The translations under genes and the position numbers were made by a program. Shown piece by piece: positions 31,594 through 41,703 of a DNA stretch of 64,000 nt. Within the stretch, counting starts at the first letter, position 1. Every line of letters starts with the position of its first letter. The stretch lies in the NCBI RefSeq assembly GCF_963966145.1, contig NC_091050.1, positions 20,398,001-20,462,000 on the forward strand, written 5' to 3'. The stretch is from Tenebrio molitor (taxonomy: Eukaryota > Arthropoda > Insecta > Coleoptera > Tenebrionidae). Below the pieces are notes generated by a model. The model was given only the letters and a program-made list of their open reading frames with translations, was not told where the DNA came from and made no database searches.

Positions 31594-34500
31594 ATGGCCG
31601 ACGACAAGAATAAGGTCCCTCTCTTCGACGGATCGAATTTTTCGAATTGGAAATTCCGCATGGAGACTCTGCTTGATGAACTCGACCTCCTGGACATCCT
31701 GGAAACACCGATGAATGCATCAGTGGAAGCCGTTGATGCCTCAGATATCACGGCACAAGATAAAGTAAAAAAGAAGGAGCAACTAAAGAAAAGGGATAAG
31801 AAGTGCAAGTCCCAGATTGTCCAACGAGTGGCCGACAGTCACTTGGAATATGTAAAGGACAAGGAAACTGCATTTGAAATTTGGACGGAACTGACAAATA
31901 CATTTGAACGTCAAGGTTTGGCAGGTCAGTTACTACTACGAAAAGAGCTTCTGTTGATGAAATATAGCCCCGCGAAGGAAACGTTGGAGGCTCATTTTCT
32001 CAAATTTGATCGAGTCATGCGTGATCTACGATCGACTGGTGCCAAGATGGAGGAACAAGACATCGTGTGCCATTTGCTCTTAACGATGCCTGGTGAATAC
32101 GACTCCGTCGTCACGGCCCTGGAGACGCTCAGTTCAGAAAAACTCACCATGAGCTTTGTGAGGACTCGTCTGCGCGACGAGGACAGGAAACGGGAAGGCA
32201 AGCAGCGGAAAAGCAAGAATGAAACGCAGCCACCTTTGGCTTTTGCCACACCGGAAGGAACGAAACAGAAATGGAAAAATGAACGAAGATGTCACAATTG
32301 TGGAAAATATGGTCATTATCGTTCAGAATGTAGACTAAATAAATCAAGAAGTGAACATCAACAAAAACAATTCAAAAGTAGGAATGCTAACGTAGCTACA
32401 AACAGTGCGTCAGATGAAGGCGAAAGTGAATTCTCAAATGAACACAGTTTCTCGGCTTACCTGAGTGGAAATGTGAAAAGCACGGTTTGGTGCCTTGACT
32501 CGGGAGCGTCCGAACATCTGGTAAAAAATGGCAACCATGTCAGTAATATACAGAAACTGGATCATCCTGTGTGCATTAAAATTGCCAAATCAGGTGTCAC
32601 ACTCAAAGCGGAAACATTTGGAGAATTTCGAGGCAAATCTGTTGTTGGAAATAAAGTCTACAATATTTATATTTCAAAAGTCCTTATCGTTCCAGGATTA
32701 GAAATCAATCTGTTATCAGTGCGGAAACTTGAGATGCAAGGACTTGCTGTTGTCTTTAAGCAAGGTTGCGGACGGATTCTCAAGGGAGACAAAATTATTG
32801 GTGTCGCACAATGCAAGAACAAACTGTACGAGCTCAAACTTCAGGAAAATGTTGAGGTGGCAAATCTCAGCAAGACTGACGGAAGTGGGAAACTTTGGCA
32901 CCACAGGCTCGGGCATATAGGAAACAGCAAACTGCAAAAACTGTCACAGATTGTGGACGGGGTGACGATCTCTGCGAAGAATGCTGAAACTTCACCGTGT
33001 GACGTATGTGTAGGTGGAAAGCAAACGAAACTCCCGCACAAGGAAAAACGACCACGAACAAATAGACCACTGGAACTTGTACACAGTGATCTACTTGGAC
33101 CTGTCACTCCAGAATCTCACGACAAAAAGAAATACATCTTAACCTTCATTGATGACTTTACACATTTCACTGTCGCCTATCCCATAAGTTCAAAAACTGA
33201 AATCCCTCGTTTTTTTAGAAAATATGAAGCCATGGCCACAGCTCATTTCAACCTTAAAATATCACGCTTCAGGTCTGATAATGGTCGTGAGTACATGACG
33301 AACGCACTCATGGAGCACTTCGAAAAACAGGGTATCCAGATGGAATGCACGGTTCCTTACACACCGGAACAAAATGGGGTCGCAGAGAGGCTGAACAGGA
33401 CTATAGTGGAGAAGGCGAGATGTATGCTGCTGTCCAGCAACTTGCCAAAATCGTTTTGGACGGAAGCAGTCACCACAGCGGCTTTTCTGATAAATCGCTC
33501 TCCAACTGTAGCACTCGAGAACTGCACTCCGGCGGAAAAATGGTTTGGCTTTAAACCTAACCTTAAAAAGGTACGAATTTTCGGCTGCTTGGTATACCAA
33601 CATATTCCAAAACAGTTAAACCCGAGGAAATTTGACACTCGAACACGGAAATGCATTCTCCTAGGCTACGCACCAAACGGCTACAGGCTCTGGCTGTTGG
33701 AAGAACGAAAAGTCGTAGTTGGGCATGACGTCATCTTCGATGAGGCTACGTTTCCATCACCCTATGGTAACGCTAATACGGCGGATCGGGAGGAGGATAC
33801 GGAAGAAGAAGATGCGGAAGAAGAGGACACTGAAGAAAAGAAACTCGAAAATGAAGAACCCGATGAAGATGAAGAGGAAAATTGGAATGATGCGACGGAG
33901 ACTCCGGGAGCGAAGACTCAAAAATTCACACCGACGCAGACAAGCTTACCAAGACGCTCTAGTCGAACTAAAAGGAAGCCCGAGTACTTCGACGAGTACA
34001 CTGTCATAGCCTTGAACGCCGAGGCCTATGTGGACGAGGCACCCCTGGACTATGAGGATATCAAGAACCTAGAAGACAGAAAAAAATGGTACCAAGCTGT
34101 GTTGGAGGAATTGCGCGCATTGGATATTAACGAAACGTGGACTTACACGAAATTGCCACCTGGAAAAACGGCTATCAACAACAAGTGGGTGTTTCGACTG
34201 AAAAAGGACGCCAACGGAGAACCACAACGGTACAAGGCGAGGTTGGTGATAAAAGGTTGTTCACAAAAAAGGGGAATAGACTACGACGAAGTATACGCTC
34301 CTGTGGCAAGGTTGACAACCATAAGAACACTTCTCTCAGTAATCCACGAAAACAACCTACATGCGATGCAAATGGACGTGAAGAACGCCTTTCTTCACGG
34401 AAAACTGAAAGAAACAATCTACATGAAAGTTCCTGATGGAATCAACGGAAAAGACGGACTCGTGTGCAAGTTAAATCGCTCACTATATGGTCTTAAACAA

Positions 34501-35574
34501 GCACCTCGTGTTTGGAATGAACGGTTTGATACATTTATTAAAGGGATTCACTTCAAACAATCCCCACATGACCGTTGCCTGTATATAAAGATACAAAACG
34601 GCACAAAAATCTACCTCCTGCTGTATGTAGATGACATAATTTTGGCTGGAGACGACAAAACGACGCTAGACCAGGTTACAGCCGCTCTCAAAAGAGAATT
34701 CTCCATGTCCGACCTCGGAGAATTGCGGAACTTTCTTGGAATAAGTATCACCCGGAACGACAACGAGATGGGACTCTCTCAATTCGGATATATTAAGAAA
34801 TTGCTGACTCGATTTGGCATGCAAGATTGCAAGGGTGCAAAAACTCCGATGGATGCAAAAATTCAACCCGAGCAAGTTGAACCTGCAGATTGCATCGTTG
34901 ATACAAAACCATATCGCGAATTAATAGGGTGTCTGATGTATCTTATGCTTTGTACGAGGCCCGATTTAAGTGCTGCTTTAAATTTTTACAGTCGCTTTCA
35001 AGCAAACGCAACCGACAAGCAGTGGGTTGAGGCGAAGCGTATGCTCCGATACCTGAAGGATACTCAACATTTTGGGCTGATTTACCGCAGGCAGACAGCT
35101 CCAGTCCTCGCAGCTTACGCAGACTCAGACTGGGCAGGATCCTTAGACAGAAAATCCACTACGGGATTTTTACTGCAAGTCCATGGAAACGTCGTCTGCT
35201 GGTCGACGAAGAAACAGAACACGGTGGCTCTCTCATCCACGGAAGCGGAGTATGTCGCCTTGGCATGCGCTGCTGCTGAGCTTGTATGGCTCAGAAATCT
35301 CCTCCGGGACATGCACGTCACCTACGAGGATTCCACCATCATGTTCGAAGACAACCAATCCTGCATACACTTGCTGAGCAAGTACGAGCACCGAAGGATG
35401 AAACACCTAGACGTCAAGTACCACTTTGTCCGGGATTTGGCAATGAGCAAAATCATCGATGTCAAGTATATACCATCGAATGAGCAGAGGGCGGATATCT
35501 TGACAAAAGGATTACCACGAACTTCTTTCGAAAAATTAAGATTGCTTATTGGAGTAAAAGAAACTCAAACTTAG
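31594..35574 (+). CDS. Copia Gag-Pol polyprotein, 1326 aa
   Basis: The domains in order are as follows. Gag starts MADDKNKVPLFDGSNFSNWK. A CCHC knuckle CHNCGKYGHYRSEC is at about 232-245. The aspartic protease motif is WCLDSGASEH (about 300). Integrase has its HHCC zinc region from about 436, then HSDLLGPV, RSDNGREY and NGVAERLN with the D-D-E residues. The reverse transcriptase has FRLKKDANG, QMDVKNAFLHG and YVDDIILAG (about 1011). RNase H has YADSDWAGS (about 1174) and STEAEYVAL. Length and order equal those of insect copia Pol (integrase before RT). An acidic, low-complexity linker between integrase and RT has several Glu/Asp runs. The ATG at 31594 is about 100 bp past the LTR and is the first good start. 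No stop or frameshift is seen. Confidence 0.95.
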   Translation: MADDKNKVPLFDGSNFSNWKFRMETLLDELDLLDILETPMNASVEAVDASDITAQDKVKKKEQLKKRDKKCKSQIVQRVADSHLEYVKDKETAFEIWTELTNTFERQGLAGQLLLRKELLLMKYSPAKETLEAHFLKFDRVMRDLRSTGAKMEEQDIVCHLLLTMPGEYDSVVTALETLSSEKLTMSFVRTRLRDEDRKREGKQRKSKNETQPPLAFATPEGTKQKWKNERRCHNCGKYGHYRSECRLNKSRSEHQQKQFKSRNANVATNSASDEGESEFSNEHSFSAYLSGNVKSTVWCLDSGASEHLVKNGNHVSNIQKLDHPVCIKIAKSGVTLKAETFGEFRGKSVVGNKVYNIYISKVLIVPGLEINLLSVRKLEMQGLAVVFKQGCGRILKGDKIIGVAQCKNKLYELKLQENVEVANLSKTDGSGKLWHHRLGHIGNSKLQKLSQIVDGVTISAKNAETSPCDVCVGGKQTKLPHKEKRPRTNRPLELVHSDLLGPVTPESHDKKKYILTFIDDFTHFTVAYPISSKTEIPRFFRKYEAMATAHFNLKISRFRSDNGREYMTNALMEHFEKQGIQMECTVPYTPEQNGVAERLNRTIVEKARCMLLSSNLPKSFWTEAVTTAAFLINRSPTVALENCTPAEKWFGFKPNLKKVRIFGCLVYQHIPKQLNPRKFDTRTRKCILLGYAPNGYRLWLLEERKVVVGHDVIFDEATFPSPYGNANTADREEDTEEEDAEEEDTEEKKLENEEPDEDEEENWNDATETPGAKTQKFTPTQTSLPRRSSRTKRKPEYFDEYTVIALNAEAYVDEAPLDYEDIKNLEDRKKWYQAVLEELRALDINETWTYTKLPPGKTAINNKWVFRLKKDANGEPQRYKARLVIKGCSQKRGIDYDEVYAPVARLTTIRTLLSVIHENNLHAMQMDVKNAFLHGKLKETIYMKVPDGINGKDGLVCKLNRSLYGLKQAPRVWNERFDTFIKGIHFKQSPHDRCLYIKIQNGTKIYLLLYVDDIILAGDDKTTLDQVTAALKREFSMSDLGELRNFLGISITRNDNEMGLSQFGYIKKLLTRFGMQDCKGAKTPMDAKIQPEQVEPADCIVDTKPYRELIGCLMYLMLCTRPDLSAALNFYSRFQANATDKQWVEAKRMLRYLKDTQHFGLIYRRQTAPVLAAYADSDWAGSLDRKSTTGFLLQVHGNVVCWSTKKQNTVALSSTEAEYVALACAAAELVWLRNLLRDMHVTYEDSTIMFEDNQSCIHLLSKYEHRRMKHLDVKYHFVRDLAMSKIIDVKYIPSNEQRADILTKGLPRTSFEKLRLLIGVKETQT

Positions 35575-35726
35575 ATACATCCATAAGTTTCTTTTTTGAG
35601 AGTAAAATTACTTTTGTTTTCGCCACTCAACATTTTTTGTTGCTATTGTCGAAATGACCTATTGTAATTGTTGTAATATTAACGTAGAGATTATTTGCAT
35701 TATATAGAGCTTTAATTGTGGGGGAG

Positions 35727-35849
35727 TGTTGAGAAAGGCAATTAAAGTAGGTTTATATTGTGTTTTGTTTTAGTCTCTAAGGTTTCTATGTACAACAAAA
35801 ATAACAATTAATTAAAATAAAACCTTTTCAAGAGTTCACACTCACAACA
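35727..35849 (+). repeat. Copia 3' LTR
   Basis: 123 bp, identical by eye to 31373-31495. The polypurine tract GTGGGGGAG lies just before it. Confidence 0.95.
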
Positions 35850-35854
35850 GGAAT

Positions 35855-38800
35855 TTATCTCCGTTATATTCAAACAGGTCACATCCGATCTTTTGCCAAG
35901 GATACTCTGGCACCTCGTGTGGTTTGAGTGGTTCCTTAAAATTATTTCGGGAATATTTTCGACATACTTCGCATGACATTACTCTATTTTCAATATCACG
36001 GCTCATGCCCGGCCAATAGAGTACTTGTCTAGCCTTTAAAATACACTTGGTAACTCCTAAATGACTCAAATGAATAAGATCTAACATTTCTTTCCTTAAA
36101 GTTTCTGATACAACCAAACAATTTCCTCTATAGACTAAATTATCGATAATTACCATTTCTGATCTCACACCAAAATACGCTTGTGACTCTAACCTACACT
36201 TTGCTTTAGAATTAGGCCACCCTTCTTTAATGTACCTCGATACTATTTGTAAACCCTCATCTTTCCGAGTTTCAATACGAAATTGTTCATTTTTTGCTCG
36301 TGAAATAGGAACATGTTTTCTTAAATAACTTACCTGAGCCTCATACTCATTAGTAAAAATTTTTATTTCATCGTTCGGCATTTTAATTCTACTAAGAGCA
36401 TCTGATATGTACATTTCCTTTCGTGGTTTATACCTAACATCTAAGTCATAAATTTGTAAATCTAAAAGCATACGTTGCATTCGCATTGGACAATCGATCA
36501 ACGACTTCTTGAAAATATGTGTTAACGGCTTATGATCGGTTTCGACCACGACCTTTTTCCCATAAATATACTGGTGAAACTTTTTCGCCCCGTATACTAT
36601 TGCCAGCATTTCCTTCTCAATTTGAGCATAGCACTTTTGAGTGTTACTCAATGACCTTGACTCGTAAGCTACTGGAGCACCTTCCTGTAACAATGCTGCG
36701 CCTAAGCCATCCTTAGATGCATCTACTGTCAAAGTTAAAGCTTTCGATGGATCATAAAATCTTAAAACTGGCGCTGCTGTTAATATGTATTTTAATTGCT
36801 CGAAAGCCTTTTGCTGCTCAAAATCCCAACGAAAAACTACCTCTTTCTTCAACAATTCCCTTAGAGGCTTTGATAGTTCTGCCACGTTCGGAATGAATTT
36901 ATGTAAATAATTTACGATTCCCAAAAACGATTGCAATTCCTTAACGTTAGTTGGTACTGGATAATTTTTTATTACCTCGATTTTACTGTCATCCGGATTT
37001 ATCCCTTGATCGGTAATTTTATGTCCTATGTACCTAACTTCATTAACAGAAAATTTACATTTATTTACATTAAACTTTATATTATATTTTCGAGCCCTTT
37101 CTAATACTAACTTCAATCTTTCATCATGATCTTTTTGACTTGTGCCCCAAACTAAAATATCATCTACATAAATCTCAACGCCGTCAATTCCCTCAAAACA
37201 TTGCACAATTTTCTTTTGAAAAATTTCTGATGAACATTTTAGTCCAAAGGGAAGCCTTTTAAATCTATATCGTCCAAAAGGCGTATTAAAAGTACATAAT
37301 TTTGAACTACTTTCGTCTAGCTCTATATTCCAAAATCCGTTATTTGTGTCTAAAACTGAAAAAACTTTTGCGTCCCTCACTTTACTAATTATATCGACAT
37401 ACGTAGGAATTGAAAAATATTCGCGCTTGATGGCTTTATTTAGATCCGTTGGATCTATGCAAATTCTAAAGTCCCCATTTGGCTTATCCACAATAACAAG
37501 AGAATTTACCCAATCGGTTGGCCCTAACTCTTTAGCAATTATATCTTGCGCTTCTAAACTATCTAACTTATCCTTTAGTTTTATCAGAATTCCTTGAGGA
37601 AAGCGTCTTGCAGCGTGCACACATGGTTTTACTGAAGGATCGATCTTAATGCTATATTGACCTGGCAAGCATCCGATACCACTAAAGACGTCTGGGTATT
37701 TCTCGAAATAATCCTTGGAATCTTCTCTTGTCACACCCTGTACCATCTTTGCAATTTTTAGTTTGTCTATTGTTTCTCTACCTAGAACAGATCTTCCATT
37801 ACTCTTTGATACAAACATTTTTATAATACAACTATTATTTTTATAAAGAGCCGGAACTGTGATGTATCCCAAGATCTTAATACGACTTCCTGTATATTCC
37901 ATTAATCTGATATTGTCTTTTATGATTTTTACATTGCCAAAGTATTTTTTATAAACAGAAAATGGAATAACATTTACGTCAGCTCCACTATCAACTCTAA
38001 ATTTGACATCTTTGTTGAAAATTTTTAAATCAACCATCCAATTGTTTTCATTGTTGGCGTTATTTTGTACCAAATCTACAAATAACCCTTCATCGCGATC
38101 AATATTGTTAATTCTCCGATTTTTACAAAATTTAGCAAAATGATTGTATCCACCACAATTTTTGCATTTTTTACCATAAGCTTTGCACTCACGTGGCTTA
38201 TGTAGTGAACCGCACCTATTACAATTGTACATATTGTTAGCATCAAATGATTGTTTATTGTCGGCATTAAAGTTATTGGAACTTATCTGCGTTTGTTGAT
38301 GATTTTTGAAATGCGCTCCTCTCTGTCTGCTGCTCGCTTCTTCTCTTTTCCCATCTCTGTCTCGGCCACTTGCAGTCCCTTGACGTTGTACCCTTTTTTG
38401 TCCATCTTCAGTTTTTCTCACTCCCATAACTGATTGGAATTCGTCTGTCCTTCTTCCACTTGTGGTGCACAAAATTTCCATTTGCTTGTTCGTTATCTCT
38501 GCCGCCTTGCAGATTTCAACAGCCTTCACCAAGTCTAAATTTTTTGTTCGCAAAAGCCTGTCCTTCACGTTCTTATCTCTGATACCCAACACCAATCTGT
38601 CCTTTATCAGAGACTCGCTCAATGTCCCAAATTCGCAATTTTCACTTAGCTGCTTCAGCTGCGTTACGTATTCATCCACGGATTCTTCTTCTCTCATGTC
38701 CCTTGAGAAAAATATGTACCTCTCGTAGGTCACATTGATTGTAGGAGCAAAATACGTTGTGAATTTCGCTTGAATGCTTGCGAAACTCGTCTTTTCTTTC

Positions 38801-38875
38801 TCACTTTCAAACTTGAAGGTATTGTAAATCTTCAGAGCCTTGTCTCCAACGCAGTTGAGTAAAACCGCCCCCTTG
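35855..38875 (-). pseudogene. Gypsy Gag-Pol, main open segment
   Basis: About 1000 codons remain open on the minus strand. They hold two CCHC knuckles (CNRCGSLHKPREC, CKNCGGYNHFAKFC), protease (RVDSGADVNVIPFS), reverse transcriptase with YVDDILVWG and RNase H (TVDASKDGLGAAL, ETDHKPL). The integrase zinc region follows (HLSHLG ... CEVC), then the first catalytic part GCDLFEYNGDKF. Pol order (RT before integrase) is that of Ty3/gypsy, and the RT resembles the Mag-like or K02A2.6-like group. The frame is cut by copia at its 3' end and by a MITE near its 5' end. The apparent start at 38934 is MITE sequence, not the gag start. Confidence 0.9.
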
Positions 38876-38879
38876 TATA

Positions 38880-39154
38880 GTCCTACAGAAACTCTAGTGG
38901 AATTCGGCTTTAGTTGTAAATATAACAACAACAACCGAAGAATAAGATTTTATTATCAAGTAATAAATGTTGTCATAAATACAACTACCACTACCTGTAA
39001 CATCCCTGCCTGAAGCTAACATTGCAAACCCCAAACTGACAACCCTCATTAGCATTTATCAGTAGGATTATTGCTGCAGCATAAAATTCTATTTTTCAAG
39101 TGACAAGCATAAATTTACAACCAAAGCCGAATTCCACTAGAGTTTCTGTAGGAC
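38880..39154. mobile_element. 275-bp MITE in gypsy gag
   Basis: The inverted ends GTCCTACAGAAACTCTAGTG and following (44 bp, one or two mismatches) are flanked by TATA on both sides (38876-38879 and 39155-39158). Gag reading continues beyond it. Confidence 0.9.
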
Positions 39155-39158
39155 TATA

Positions 39159-39273
39159 CTCCTCTGTTTCTTTTTCCGCCTTCGTCGCTTGTAGATAAAT
39201 GTTTAACTTTTGCACAAAAAAGCTCCATTCCGTCTAACTTTAACTCTGAAGGTGGTTTTGCACTGTTCTGCAT
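39159..39273 (-). pseudogene. Gypsy gag N-terminal piece
   Basis: The ATG at 39273 starts MQNSAKPPSELKLDG, and the frame is open to the MITE border. Allowing one copy of the TATA target, it leads in phase into YKGAVLLNC on the other side (38877 and below). The MITE therefore struck a working gag. Confidence 0.75.
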
Positions 39274-39349
39274 TTTGCTGTTTTTTTTCCCTTTAGGAAT
39301 TCACTTTTCACTTTTCAAACTTGACTTTCTCGTTGAATTTGTCTTTTTT

Positions 39350-39361
39350 CCGACTGCGCCA
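39350..39361 (-). promoter_or_regulatory. Gypsy primer binding site
   Basis: TGGCGCAGTCGG on the minus strand directly follows ...ATAACA, the probable LTR end. This type of site is used by several insect gypsy elements. Confidence 0.7.
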
Positions 39362-39499
39362 TGTTATGTCTTGGGATCGGGTCAGGAAACGGGAGCGTGA
39401 GCAATCACTACCAGTGCCCAGTCATTACTGTCTTTTTATTAACTCCCCACTATTTACATTATCTACAATACTATGACACTATTCTAATTCCTGGACACA
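39362..39499 (-). repeat. Probable gypsy 5' LTR
   Basis: On the minus strand it ends CAAGACATAACA before the primer site and contains AATAAA (39440-39435). The outer end is set at TGTGTCC (39499) by guess, because no second LTR is left to compare. Confidence 0.5.
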
Positions 39500-39552
39500 T
39501 TTTTTCAAATTTGTAAACAACACAAAATCTATTCTAGTTGCTCAAAATTTCC

Positions 39553-40130
39553 TCAATGCTGCTGCAGACACTGTCGATACCTTCTAGAAATGCCCACTTT
39601 TGCGTTCAGTAAAAAATTTCGGGTTTTTTCGTGACATACTCGCACTATCCTTTTTCTTAACTCTTTTTGGGTACCTGGTGGGGTCCAATAAACATTGTCT
39701 CGAAAGTTTCGAATGAGTATAAAGAAATCAAATGGATTCAAATCTGGGGATCTAGCGGGCCATCGAATAGCTCCATGAGCACCCATTCATCGTTCACCAA
39801 CATAATTTAAGTGATTTAAAAATACAAAATTCATGTGTGCATTATGTGGTATGGCGCCGTCCTGATGAAACACGATTCTATTCAACACTGCTAATGGTAT
39901 CTCATCCAGAAAGTTGCTTATTTCGTTTGATACCGTATGTTTCAAAAAATTTCTGGTCAAGTAGGTTTTTGTTTTGCAGGACCTACTTGACCAGAAATTT
40001 TTTGAAACATACGGTAATAAATAATATAATATTTTGTTTGATTCAGACTGCTATCAATAAAAAAGGGACCCACTAGTCCATTCTACCTCCAAAAATGCCA
40101 CACCACACGTTAACACTAAATCGTCTTTGG
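39553..40130 (-). pseudogene. Mariner-type transposase remnant
   Basis: The minus-strand pieces are VWCGIFGG (about 40105), HQDGAIPHNAH with the second catalytic Asp (about 39870), and RWPARSPDLNPFDFFI with the third (about 39760). A basic C terminus follows, ending at 39553. Frames are broken between them, and an 86-bp hairpin has been inserted at 39931. The N-terminal DNA-binding half is not found. Confidence 0.75.
39931..40016. mobile_element. 86-bp perfect hairpin inserted in the transposase remnant
   Basis: TACCGTATGTTTCAAAAAAT with TTCTGGTCAAGTAGG (35 bp) is followed, after a 16-bp loop, by its exact complement. TA stands at both edges. It is either a minimal MITE or a fold-back product. 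Confidence 0.85.
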
Positions 40131-40169
40131 AAATTTTCTTTCACAGCAACATTATTATTATTATTATCA

Positions 40170-41700
40170 AACTGTTTTGACAAATTAATATTCAGAGCTT
40201 GGTAATGGTAAGTTATTTTATTTTTTATGGTCTTAACGTGATTGACGTTTGGGTTTTAGGGACAAAGAATATTATGCGAGAACAACAGTGGCTATTATTT
40301 TGAATGGTGTAACTACGCTCAAGAAGTGCTGATCAAGTTTGCAATTCTAACAGGCAACTCTTCAAAAATAAAGTTTTCTTTTTGGGTTCAGGCAATGGCC
40401 TTTACATTTATAAGAGATGGAAAATGTGCGCGTGAGATCTGCGCATTGTGAGAGAACAGTTGACCGCTACACTTATTTCCATTGGTTTAACTCGTCGAAG
40501 TTATTTTACCTAACGGTCAACATCTTTGTTGTCTCACAGGACGCAGAATTACTTTACGCAGTGACGTCACTGTGCGACAAAGACCATCCTTATTTGTAAA
40601 GGTCCATTAACAATCGTTCCTATATTTCGATACATCTTATGAAGATGTCTAATTAATTTTAAAAATGTCAGTATAACGCAAAACCTAACTTTTTTGACGT
40701 TAAAAGACTGCTGTTATTCTGCCAAACAAAATTCCCTGAAACTGATGTCTTCCTCGTCGCACTTACGACATTTGCATTTGTTATCTTTGTTCCACAATAA
40801 ACTCACGCCAGGAATGTAATGGCGCTACCTTAACACATAGTGTGTTGATCTAGTGACTTTAGTTAGAACAAACTTCTCTCTTGTTTATTTTGGTCACTTG
40901 ATTTTTAAATTTTGTACATTTACTCTTTAATTTCTTGACTTTTGTTGAATGAGTGGGTATAGTTTTTTGCATTTTTATATTCAGAAGACAAATGTCTACA
41001 ATACTGAATAAAAAAAAATGTACAGTGCTATTTGAAAAAAAGGAACTGATGTTCATCTGTCAAAAATTGGACGCAAGATTTTTTTTATTTAGTTGGTATT
41101 GAAATGTTTTCAAAATTATTTTATTTGATGTGTCATTTATTCAAATCGGATAAAAAATAAGCAAGATACAGCATCAAAGGTTTTTCGTCAGTCACCCTGT
41201 AGATATGCATAAAGTAGGAAAATGACTTAATGCTGATGTTGCCTAAAGAGTACAGTATAATCATTAGCATTTTCTTTTAAAACCCTACTAAGGCATTAGT
41301 TAATTGATCACTAAATAAAAAAATGAAGTATCCGGATATTTTTTAGCGGGAGTGTATTTAACTTTATTTCGTACACTTGGCACTTGCTTGGATTTTATAG
41401 GCAGGAAGCCGTAATATCTTGCGTTTTCTCGTTATCACTCGGGCTCAAAAACACACCTCAGCGCCCTTAATACATAAATAACTATGTATTAAAATTATAC
41501 AGAATTTTTATTGTCTGTTTCAAAAACACAAAATATTTGAATTTATTTCTTAGAATGTTCTGAAGTCCTAATTTATTCCTATTTAAAATATGTCGTGATA
41601 ACATAAAGAACTAGGACAAACAATACTGGTTAATAATGTTTTTACACACAAACTCGTCAAATAAACTACTATTAACTAGAAATTACACTAAATACATACT
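40170..41700. other. Unassigned stretch and 3' flank of the ABC transporter gene
   Basis: I see only short frames. 41120-41215 ends in GTCACCCTGTA, a possible lone transposon end. (ATT)n runs lie at 40145-40168. No RNA gene was recognised. Confidence 0.4.
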
Positions 41701-41703
41701 CTG

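Larger units (their letters stand above)
31373..35849 (+). mobile_element. copia: Intact copia-type LTR retrotransposon
   Basis: Two 123-bp LTRs (31373-31495 and 35727-35849, TGTTGAG...CACAACA) appear identical. GGAAT is duplicated at 31368-31372 and 35850-35854. The primer site GGTTATGGGCCCAG at 31496 matches the internal initiator-tRNA-Met site used by Drosophila copia. A purine tract (GTGGGGGAG) precedes the right LTR. The single gag-pol frame is uninterrupted. Identical LTRs and a full frame mean recent insertion and possible activity. It sits in gypsy integrase in opposite orientation. Confidence 0.95.
29083..39499 (-). mobile_element. Gypsy-type LTR retrotransposon, interrupted three times
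   Basis: From right to left on the minus strand there are a probable LTR (39362-39499), a primer site (TGGCGCAGTCGG, 39361-39350), gag (from 39273), zinc knuckles, protease, RT, RNase H and integrase. The interruptions are a MITE at 38880-39154, copia at 31373-35849 and a Crypton-like element at 29565-31279. Integrase sequence resumes after each of the last two. The left LTR is missing: at 29083 the gypsy sequence meets an LTR-like repeat of another family. The element is dead. Confidence 0.85.

Noticed and set aside
33719..34009. Basic Met/Arg/Lys-rich frame within copia
   Set aside because: It is an out-of-frame reading of the acidic copia linker.
38877..38934. Start codon at 38934 for the gypsy polyprotein
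   Set aside because: The first residues are read from the MITE arm. Gag begins at 39273.
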